A program made the translations under genes and the position numbers. Shown here piece by piece: positions 8,254 through 14,003 of a stretch of 14,709 nt of DNA. The stretch's first letter is position 1. The number at the start of each line of letters is the position of its first letter. The stretch spans positions 1 to 14,709 of the forward strand of contig JACNJI010000309.1 of the NCBI GenBank assembly GCA_014382645.1, read 5' to 3'. This stretch comes from Verrucomicrobiota bacterium (GTDB lineage: Bacteria; Verrucomicrobiota; Verrucomicrobiia; Opitutales; Seribacteraceae). Below the pieces are notes generated by a model that saw nothing but the letters and a program-made list of their open reading frames with translations, did not search any database and was not told the DNA's origin.

Positions 8254-9039
8254 ATGAGCTCAATATCTCTCAAAGACAAAGTTGCCGTAGTGACCGGAGG
8301 CGGCAAAGGAATCGGTCAAGCCATAGCCAAAAGGTTTGCCTCTAGCGGGGCAGCCGTAGCGATCTGGGAACTGGATGAAAAAGCAGGCAACGAAACCGTC
8401 GCCGCCATTTGCGATGACGGCGGGACAGCGCAAGCGTTTTCCTGCGACGTGTCAGACCCGGAGAGCGTGCAGAACGCCTCCGAGGAGACGATCGAACAAC
8501 TCGGGCAAGTCTCGATACTTGTCAACAACGCCGGCATCGCTCACATAGGAACGGCCGAGACAACGAGTGAGGAAGACTTCGACCGCATTCTCAAAATAAA
8601 CGCCAAGGGCGTATACAACTGCCTACATCACGTTCTCCCCGGCATGGTCGAGGCAAAGTCAGGCGTCGTGCTCAATCTCGCGTCCATTGCCTCGCGTCTA
8701 GGAATCTCCGAACGGTTCGCCTACTCCGCCAGCAAGGGAGCCGTTCTGGCAATGACCCTGAGCGTGGCCAAGGATTACGTCGACAAGGGAATCCGCTGCA
8801 ATTGCTTGTGCCCGGGGCGCGTCCAAACGCCATTTGTCGACGGATACCTGAAAGAGGATTAGCCCGACGAGGAGAAACGAGCCGGGATGTTCCGGAAACT
8901 TTCCGAGTATCAGCCCATGGGGCGCATGGGGCAACCCGAGGAAATTGCCGCGCTCGCCACTTTCCTCTGCTCCGATGAGGCTGCATTCATCACTGGTTCC
9001 GCCTACGACGTTGATGGTGGCACGATGCTGCTTCGCTGA
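8254..9039 (+). pseudogene. SDR dehydrogenase (2-keto-3-deoxy-L-fuconate dehydrogenase-like), interrupted by in-frame TAG
   Basis: The preferred start is ATG 8254 (MSSISLKDKVAVVTGG), not the TTG at 8218, which overlaps the previous gene. The frame has TGGGKGIG at 14-21 (NAD(P) binding), NNAG at 91-94, and the catalytic Ser144, Tyr157 and Lys161 in YSASK. A TAG at 8860-8862 replaces codon 203. The same frame then continues without shift for 58 codons ([10 protein letters not shown], then [30 protein letters not shown]) to TGA 9037-9039, exactly as intact SDRs do. Relatives usually have Tyr before the Pro-Asp/Glu here, so one base change (TAT or TAC to TAG) explains it. Without repair, the 202-residue product lacks the substrate lid and C-terminal helices. 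In the pathway it would oxidise 2-keto-3-deoxy-L-fuconate to the 2,4-diketo acid. A sequencing or assembly error is a real alternative. An ATG at 8887, with GAGGAG upstream, could restart translation of the last 50 residues. Confidence 0.85.
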
Positions 9040-9086
9040 TCAATTTACGCCGATAGCAACCCTTCAACAACAACTACAAGCAAAGC

Positions 9087-9941
9087 ATGAAATTAATTCG
9101 AAAAGGGGAACCGGGAGAAGAATCACCCGGGCTCATCCTGCCCGACGGTCGCGAGGTCGACGCCTCCGCATTCGACGAAGACTACGACGAAATATTCCTG
9201 GAGACCGACGGTCTCGAACGCCTCGCGGAATGGGCAAGCGAACACGCCGATTCATCTCCTCCCTTTCCTGACGGCGAGCGCTATGGCCCACCTATCAATC
9301 GCCCGAGCAAGATTGTCTGCATCGGTTTGAACTTCGCCGACCATGCCGCCGAATCAGGCATGGAACTGCCCGCCGAACCTGTCATCTTCTTCAAAGCCTC
9401 CTCCGCTTTTTGTGGTCCGAACGACGACTTGATAATTCCTCGCGGGGGAGACAAGACCGACTGGGAAGTCGAACTCGCCTTCGTAATAGGCAAGCGGGCA
9501 AGCTACGTCGACGAAACAGAAGCTCTCGACCACCTCGCCGGCTACGCCCTCCACAACGACTACAGTGAACGAGGCTTCCAACTGGATCGCTGCGGCCAAT
9601 GGGTAAAGGGGAAAAGCTGCGATTCCTTTGCTCCCTTGGGGCCCTTCCTCGCCACGCCCGACGAGATCGGCGACGTAAACAACCTCCGCATGTGGCTCAC
9701 GGTGAATGGAGAGAACAAACAAGAAAGCAACACCTCGAATCTTCACTTCAAGATTCCCTTTCTAATAAGTTATCTCAGCCAGTTCATGACTCTCCTTCCG
9801 GGAGACGTGATCTCGACGGGGACCCCTCCGGGAGTGGGTCTCGGCTTGGACCCTCCACAATACCTGAAACCCGGCGACGTGGTGGAACTGGGCATAGAAG
9901 GTCTCGGCACGTCTAGCCAAACTGCAGTCGCAGCTAAATGA
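9087..9941 (+). CDS. Fumarylacetoacetate hydrolase-family enzyme, likely 2,4-diketo-3-deoxy-L-fuconate hydrolase
   Basis: The 284-residue length is typical for this family. The N-terminal strand-rich domain (about 1-65) precedes the FAH catalytic core. KIVCIGLNFADHAAE is at 75-89. The metal ligands are E127 and E129 in DWEVELAFVIG and D158 in HNDYSER. GKSCDSFAPLGP begins at 175, and GDVISTGTPPGVG lies at 239-251. Together these match bacterial acylpyruvate hydrolases and the 2,4-diketo-3-deoxy-L-fuconate hydrolases, which need Mg or Mn and cleave a C-C bond. In this operon the expected products are pyruvate and L-lactate; with a pentose substrate they would be pyruvate and glycolate. The stop overlaps the next start (ATGA at 9938-9941), so translation is probably coupled. 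The start is 47 nt after the end of the interrupted SDR, without a clear Shine-Dalgarno. The family call is certain; the substrate comes from context. Confidence 0.9.
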   Translation: MKLIRKGEPGEESPGLILPDGREVDASAFDEDYDEIFLETDGLERLAEWASEHADSSPPFPDGERYGPPINRPSKIVCIGLNFADHAAESGMELPAEPVIFFKASSAFCGPNDDLIIPRGGDKTDWEVELAFVIGKRASYVDETEALDHLAGYALHNDYSERGFQLDRCGQWVKGKSCDSFAPLGPFLATPDEIGDVNNLRMWLTVNGENKQESNTSNLHFKIPFLISYLSQFMTLLPGDVISTGTPPGVGLGLDPPQYLKPGDVVELGIEGLGTSSQTAVAAK

Positions 9942-10732
9942 ATCTGGAACTAGAAGGCAAGGTGGTGCTCGTCACGGGCGGGGCAAAAGGCATCGGCGAA
10001 GCGATTGTTCGTTCCTTTGCGAACGAAGGCGCGGTCGTCTCCATCGTCGACCGCAACCCCGACGTCGCCGAACAGCTTATTCAAGACATTGAGTCCTCGG
10101 GAGGGAAAGCCTTCTGCATTCCCACCGAGCTCACGGACGAGGAGGCATGCCGCAACGCCGTCGAACAAACCATCGGCCTAGGCGGAAGTCTCGACGTACT
10201 CGTGCACAATGCGGGAGTGAACGACGGTGTGGGTATCGACTCCTCTCCAAGCGATTTTCTGAGCTCCATTCAAAAGAGCCTTTTTCACGTCTTCGCCCTC
10301 ACCCACTTCGCCCTGGACAAGCTTGTCGAATCGAAGGGAAACGTAATTAACATCGGCTCCAAGGTAGCCGTCACGGGACAAGGAGGAACATCCGGCTACG
10401 CCGCTTGCAAGGGCGCCATGAACGCCCTCACCCGGGAATGGGCTCTTGACCTCGCCGATCGCGGCGTACGCGTCAACGCCGTGATTCCAGCCGAGGTCAT
10501 GACTCCCATGTACAGACGCTGGCTGGACTCTCTCGACAACCCCGAAAAAACCTTGGCATCCATCGAGGAAAACATCCCGCTAGGCAAACGGATGACCACG
10601 GACGCGGAAATCGCGGATGCGGTAGTCTTTCTGGCATCCGCTCGATCGTCTCATACCACGGGCCAAATATTCTACCCCGATGGCGGTTACGTTCACTTCG
10701 ACCGTGCCTACGGAAAAATAAAACTCGACTGA
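9938..10732 (+). CDS. SDR-family L-fucose dehydrogenase
   Basis: The 264-residue protein has TGGAKGIG at 13-20 (cofactor loop), HNAG at 90-93, catalytic Ser141, and Tyr154 and Lys158 in SGYAACKGA. Several segments match, from memory, the Burkholderia L-fucose dehydrogenase of the non-phosphorylating pathway rather than SDRs in general: NAGVNDGVGID at 91-101, SKVAVTGQGGTSGY at 141-154, VNAVIPAEVMTPMYRRW at 179-195, IPLGKRMTT, and GGYVHFDRA at 249-257. It would oxidise the C1 hydroxyl of L-fucopyranose (and often D-arabinose or L-galactose) to the lactone with NAD(P)+. The start overlaps the FAH gene by 4 nt and the next gene begins 8 nt after its stop, so it is inside the operon. The encoded order does not follow pathway order: this first step is the fourth gene. 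A lactonase for its product is not in the window. Confidence 0.88.
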   Translation: MNLELEGKVVLVTGGAKGIGEAIVRSFANEGAVVSIVDRNPDVAEQLIQDIESSGGKAFCIPTELTDEEACRNAVEQTIGLGGSLDVLVHNAGVNDGVGIDSSPSDFLSSIQKSLFHVFALTHFALDKLVESKGNVINIGSKVAVTGQGGTSGYAACKGAMNALTREWALDLADRGVRVNAVIPAEVMTPMYRRWLDSLDNPEKTLASIEENIPLGKRMTTDAEIADAVVFLASARSSHTTGQIFYPDGGYVHFDRAYGKIKLD

Positions 10733-10740
10733 AACCATTC

Positions 10741-11937
10741 GTGAAGTCCGACGTCTGCATTATCGGCGGTGGGATCGTTGGCTTGGCCACGGCTTACCGC
10801 CTTTCCGAAAGCCACCCGGACAAACGAATCGTCGTTCTGGAAAAGGAGGCCCGCGTGGCCGAGCACCAGACGGGTCACAACTCGGGAGTCCTGCATTCCG
10901 GCATTTACTACAAACCCGGCTCTCTCAAGGCGATCAATTGTCGCGCAGGAAAAGTCGCCATGGAATCCTTTTGCGAAAAGGAAAACATCGACCACGATAT
11001 CTGCGGAAAAGTAATCGTGGCCCTCGACGACGAGGAAGTTCCCCGCATGCAAAAGATCTACGAACGTGGACAAGCCAACGGAATTAGCTGTGAACTAATC
11101 TCGAAGGAACGACTCGCGGAGCTCGAACCCCACTCCGCCGGCGTCGCAGCCATTCACGTGCCCGAGTGCGGAATCGTGAATTATCGACAGGTATGCGAAC
11201 GGTTAGCCCGTCGCGTCGATGAAAAAGACGGCAACCAAGTCATCAACGATGCCAAGGTTACCCGGATCAGCAAAACAACGGACGGCCAGGTCGTCCATTC
11301 GACACAAGGAGAAATCGAAACCGCATTCATCGTCAATTGCACGGGCCTTCACTCCGACCGGGTGACCTCCTTGGGCGGAGAAACCCCACCCGCCAAGATC
11401 ATTCCCTTCAAGGGCGAATACTACGAGTTAAAGAAGGAAGCCAGCCACCTCTGTCGCAACCTCATCTACCCGGTGCCCGACCCTCAGTTTCCTTTTCTCG
11501 GCGTCCACTTCACCCGGATGATCGACAACTCAGTCGAATGCGGTCCCAACGCCGTTCTCGCCTTTGGTCGCGAAGCCTACGGCAAGCTCGACCTCAACCT
11601 GCGGGACCTCCTCGAATCCCTGTTCTACCGTGGTTTCCAAAAAATGGCATGGAAACACTGGAAAATGGGCCTCGGTGAAATGTGGCGCTCCTACAACAAG
11701 GCGGCCTTCGTCAAAGCGCTGCGTCGACTCATTCCCGAGATCAACGCCAATCATCTGAAATCCGTACCTGCGGGAATTCGGGCCCAAGCGGTGACCCCCG
11801 ACGGCGGACTCGTCGACGACTTTCTCATTCAGGAAACGGATCGAATCGTAAACGTATGCAACGCCCCGTCTCCCGCCGCCACCGCATCACTCAACATAGG
11901 TAAGCACATCGTCGAAAAACTTGGGGAGAGATTCTAG
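10741..11937 (+). CDS. lhgO: L-2-hydroxyglutarate oxidase/dehydrogenase (LhgO)-like FAD protein
   Basis: The GTG start at 10741 lies 8 nt after the previous stop, and the protein begins directly with the Rossmann motif IIGGGIVGLATAYRL (GGGIVG at 9-14, acidic E34 closing the second strand). HNSGVLHSGIYYKPGSLKA at 46-64 and LGVHFTRMIDNSVECGPNAVLAF (from about residue 253, in two halves here) are signatures of LhgO in the DAO flavoprotein family. The length of 398 matches known LhgO proteins. LhgO oxidises L-2-hydroxyglutarate to 2-oxoglutarate and passes electrons to quinones at the membrane face. No transmembrane segment is seen. As the last gene of a fucose-type operon whose hydrolase should release L-lactate, it may accept that or another L-2-hydroxy acid; this is inference. 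Hydroxyglutarate repair is the alternative. A 7-bp hairpin follows the stop. Confidence 0.85.
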   Translation: MKSDVCIIGGGIVGLATAYRLSESHPDKRIVVLEKEARVAEHQTGHNSGVLHSGIYYKPGSLKAINCRAGKVAMESFCEKENIDHDICGKVIVALDDEEVPRMQKIYERGQANGISCELISKERLAELEPHSAGVAAIHVPECGIVNYRQVCERLARRVDEKDGNQVINDAKVTRISKTTDGQVVHSTQGEIETAFIVNCTGLHSDRVTSLGGETPPAKIIPFKGEYYELKKEASHLCRNLIYPVPDPQFPFLGVHFTRMIDNSVECGPNAVLAFGREAYGKLDLNLRDLLESLFYRGFQKMAWKHWKMGLGEMWRSYNKAAFVKALRRLIPEINANHLKSVPAGIRAQAVTPDGGLVDDFLIQETDRIVNVCNAPSPAATASLNIGKHIVEKLGERF

Positions 11938-11950
11938 CCCAGTCGGAACG

Positions 11951-11975
11951 GATCCGGAAAAATCGGCCCCGGATC
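11951..11975. terminator. Hairpin between convergent genes, candidate bidirectional terminator
   Basis: GATCCGG (11951-11957) pairs perfectly with CCGGATC (11969-11975) around an 11-nt loop. It lies 13 nt after the LhgO-like stop and overlaps the stop codon of the opposite gene (11974-11976). No U-run follows on either strand, so it is not a classical intrinsic terminator. Its position in the only gap between converging units supports a termination role. Confidence 0.4.
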
Positions 11976-12888
11976 AGGGCGAAAGCTTCAGAGGATAACC
12001 CGTCTTGGCGGGATCCCGACGGAATATGGGACCCACCTCGACCTCGACCTTGCCCCCCCCCCCACGCCCCCTTGCGCACGCTGGACTTCCCGCGGTTCCG
12101 CTCGAAGGATGATACGCTCGAGCACTGGCAAGCTTTGGCTTTTTCCCGTTAAGGAGTGGGTAACCAAAAGTAACTTTCACCTTGGGGATACCTGACCTAG
12201 GAATCTTGGTGGTCGCATACACCTCGACAAAAGCCGAATGATTTCCCCAAAAGGAAAAGTTCGTACCCTCGAAAAGAAGTCCTCCCACGTCGAAAGTCTT
12301 TCCCGTGTCCTTGGAGCGTACTGTGCAATCGAACCAAGTGGAATCCCCCTTCGCGGAACCCTTCTTTATGGAGAATACGAAAGTGCCCTTGCCCCACTTG
12401 AAAGGCCGTCGAACGCTGCAAAAGGAACCCTCGTAACCTGCGCTCTCGCAAAGCCCACCATCCACCTTCCGCACGTGATCCAAACCGATCGGGGTCCGCT
12501 TGTCACGCGACCAGCGAGAAAAGATGCCACCCATCCCGGGATGCACGCGAGTTCTCTTCTTCCCCGAGACCCACCCATTAACGTTGGTCTGGATGCCTCC
12601 GTAGAAATCCAGACCATTTATCCGGGCAAGGCCCACCGGAGCCACGTACAGGTTGTAGGTGTCGGGCACGTCGCGATCGATGGACACCTCGACCTCGAGG
12701 CTCTCGAAGTTTTCCACGGGCTTTTCGAATTTCCACCATACGTCGGCCAAGTGCCATGGTCTGGGCGGCAACTTCACGCCAAGTTCGGACGCCATTTTCT
12801 CAGGGGATGGCTGCTCCGGCGAAAGTTTCACTTCTCCAGACAACGGAGAAAAAAAGAACAAGGACAAAAGGAATGAACGCAATATCAT
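11974..12888 (-). CDS. Exported DUF3472-like protein with G-tract near the C-terminus
   Basis: The 304-residue protein starts at ATG 12888 with a clear signal peptide (MILRSFLLSLFFFSPLSG). The body is strand-rich and Trp-rich. PWHLADVWWKF lies near residue 43, DTYNLYVAPVG near 76, FYGGIQTN near 94-101, IFSRWSRD near 121, YEGSFCSVRRPFKW near 151, and a TWFDC strand and SFWGNHSAFVEVY further on. Order and spacing recall DUF3472 (GIQVNSP, FSVW, GxGGQSY, PWKxGxTYRF), a presumed carbohydrate-related beta-sandwich in secreted proteins of Bacteroidetes and Verrucomicrobia. The match is by pattern only. After PKLASARAY the sequence becomes low-complexity (SSGTAGSPACARGRGGGG), encoded partly by an 11-G run, then returns to ordinary sequence (KVEVEVGPIFRRD). 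No Shine-Dalgarno is seen. It converges on the fucose-type operon and has its own transcription. Confidence 0.65.
   Translation of the reverse strand: MILRSFLLSLFFFSPLSGEVKLSPEQPSPEKMASELGVKLPPRPWHLADVWWKFEKPVENFESLEVEVSIDRDVPDTYNLYVAPVGLARINGLDFYGGIQTNVNGWVSGKKRTRVHPGMGGIFSRWSRDKRTPIGLDHVRKVDGGLCESAGYEGSFCSVRRPFKWGKGTFVFSIKKGSAKGDSTWFDCTVRSKDTGKTFDVGGLLFEGTNFSFWGNHSAFVEVYATTKIPRSGIPKVKVTFGYPLLNGKKPKLASARAYHPSSGTAGSPACARGRGGGGKVEVEVGPIFRRDPAKTGYPLKLSP
12053..12063 (-). repeat. 11-base G homopolymer inside a coding sequence
   Basis: The plus strand carries 11 consecutive C, so the minus-strand gene has 11 G read as Gly codons. A change of one base would shift the frame of the last about 25 codons; one alternative frame runs on past the normal stop into the antisense of the upstream operon. 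Such tracts are prone to polymerase slippage and to sequencing error. Confidence 0.95.
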
Positions 12889-13055
12889 GAAATCAATAGT
12901 AGATCAGCGTACGGTTTTGCCCATCCTAAAACCCTACCACAAAAGAGATTTTCAAGAAAACCTTGAGCCAACTGTGCATTTCTCACCACGAACAACAAAG
13001 GATTTGCCAAAAATCTCATCCGTCGGCAAGGTGTCGAACATTCTGCTCCCACTTT

Positions 13056-13142
13056 GCCCGGATGGCGGAATTGGTAGACGCGCCGGATTCAAAATCCGGT
13101 TCCCGCAAGGGAGTGAGGGTTCGATCCCCTCTCCGGGCACCA
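13056..13142 (+). tRNA. tRNA-Leu, anticodon CAA
   Basis: The acceptor arm GCCCGGA (13056-13062) pairs with TCCGGGC (13132-13138), followed by A73 and an encoded CCA (13140-13142). The D-arm holds GGCGGAATTGGTAGACGC. The anticodon stem CCGGA/TCCGG encloses the loop TTCAAAA, so the anticodon is CAA (reads UUG). A variable arm with stem TCCCG-CAAG-GGGA type pairing marks it as class II leucine. The T-arm is GAGGG-TTCGATC-CCCTC. The 87-nt length including CCA is normal. It is a single tRNA gene, and base composition drops immediately on its 3' side. Confidence 0.96.
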
Positions 13143-13164
13143 TCTCGTTTTAAAATACACTTTG

Positions 13165-13181
13165 AAGTCTTAAGCAGACTT
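13165..13181. terminator. Small inverted repeat 3' of the tRNA
   Basis: AAGTCT (13165-13170) and AGACTT (13176-13181) form a 6-bp stem with a 5-nt loop. It lies between the tRNA 3' end and the convergent small gene ending at 13205. It is a weak stem without a strong U-run, so it is only a candidate terminator for either transcript. Confidence 0.3.
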
Positions 13182-13204
13182 AAAGCTTTGTACGACAAAG
13201 AGAA

Positions 13205-13357
13205 TCACTTTGGGGTCGATCTTTTCTGTTTTTCGGGGAAATAGATGCGGCTCATTTCGCGGAGAATTTCTTCCAGGCGTTCGTAGTATTCCTCGTCCTT
13301 GAGCTTTGTCTTGCGGGCTAACTCGAGCTCGAGGGCATCGCGCTCGGCCCGTTGCAT
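13205..13357 (-). CDS. Small charged helical protein or C-terminal remnant of a larger gene (50 aa)
   Basis: ATG 13355-13357 opens a 50-codon frame ending at TGA 13205-13207; an in-frame TGA lies three codons upstream of the ATG. The product (MQRAERDALELELARKT, then DEEYYERLEEILREMSRIYF) is an almost continuous amphipathic helix rich in Glu, Arg and Leu. The frame uses G/C-ending codons more than its neighbours do. The pattern of a charged helix ending in ..YYERLEEIL..L..IY resembles C-terminal tails of larger Verrucomicrobial exported proteins that I recall only vaguely. It begins 12 nt after the stop of the DUF4258-like gene on the same strand, so it could be a second gene of that unit or a relic of an older gene beside the tRNA. 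No function can be given. Confidence 0.45.
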   Translation of the reverse strand: MQRAERDALELELARKTKLKDEEYYERLEEILREMSRIYFPEKQKRSTPK

Positions 13358-13369
13358 TAAAATTCACAG

Positions 13370-13873
13370 TCAAGCGACCATTTGAAAATTCCAGTCCTCG
13401 TCGGCGAAAATACGGTTCTTGATTCTTGCCCAGTTGAAGGGTTTCCCCTCTTGGAGTTTGATTCCCGGGCTTGATCCGGATCGGTTCTGGTCGTCGAACT
13501 TCTGGTAGGTGGTTATGCAAAACGCACCTCGAACCAGCACCTGTACGCTTTCGGCCCAAGACAGGTCGATTCCCCGGACTTTCCACTTTCTTATTATACC
13601 CGGGCTAAGCCAGAAGCAGGTTGCCTCTCTGTCTTTTTCCTTTCTTCCGAACTCAATGGCGGCATTCATGGCCGATAGGCAAATGCCTCGTTCCTTCATG
13701 CGTTTCTTTGCGTGTTCGCTTATGATGGCATATCTTCTGCGGAGCCTTTTCCCATGGAGGAAGGACGAGCTTCTTTTTCTCTTGAAGATCTTTCTCAGGC
13801 AAACGGTCAATTTACCTTCGTTGCTCGTTTGCTTCTCTTCGAAGGGTGGTTTGTTTGTTTTTGTTGTTTTCAT
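13370..13873 (-). CDS. DUF4258-like small basic protein
   Basis: The 167-residue frame starts at ATG 13873. Residues 1-50 are very basic and low in complexity (KRKRSSSFLHGKRLRRR near 31-47). A compact domain follows: SEHAKKRMKERGI at 52-64, a helix AMNAAIEFGRKEKDRE, and a terminal strand VQVLVRGAFCITTYQ at 110-124. The order HA-x-x-RM-x-ERGI, helix, then VLV..G..I.T.Y matches the DUF4258 pattern, a small domain of unknown function often found beside mobile or toxin-like genes. The last about 40 residues (after KFDDQ) show no recognisable domain. The arginine/lysine-rich N-terminus could bind nucleic acid. It is divergent from the right-edge gene over a 130-nt gap, and only 12 nt separate it from the small gene downstream. 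The domain match is by eye. Confidence 0.6.
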   Translation of the reverse strand: MKTTKTNKPPFEEKQTSNEGKLTVCLRKIFKRKRSSSFLHGKRLRRRYAIISEHAKKRMKERGICLSAMNAAIEFGRKEKDREATCFWLSPGIIRKWKVRGIDLSWAESVQVLVRGAFCITTYQKFDDQNRSGSSPGIKLQEGKPFNWARIKNRIFADEDWNFQMVA

Positions 13874-14003
13874 ATCAACTAAAAGGAAACCGAATTATCG
13901 CTTTTCAAAAATCGACAGGTTCGTCCCTCCTGTCCTTTATAAATCATTTGACTTTCCAACCGATTTATTGGGTGATCTGCCCCTCCTCCTGCTTGAAACC
14001 CCA

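Noticed and set aside
8860..8862. Amber recoding (pyrrolysine-type or a suppressed TAG).
   Set aside because: Three nearby genes end naturally with TAG, the replaced residue is most likely Tyr, and no recoding structure is evident.
12238..12876. 212-codon plus-strand frame opposite the DUF3472-like gene.
   Set aside because: The minus-strand frame has a signal peptide and domain-like pattern, while this one has neither.
13170..13586. 138-codon minus-strand frame overlapping the two small genes right of the tRNA.
   Set aside because: The product is Arg/Pro/Gly-rich without motifs, and it overlaps two better frames on the same strand.
13948..13976. TTGACT with 17-nt spacing as a promoter for the right-edge gene.
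   Set aside because: The corresponding -10 position reads GGTGAT, which is not a credible match.
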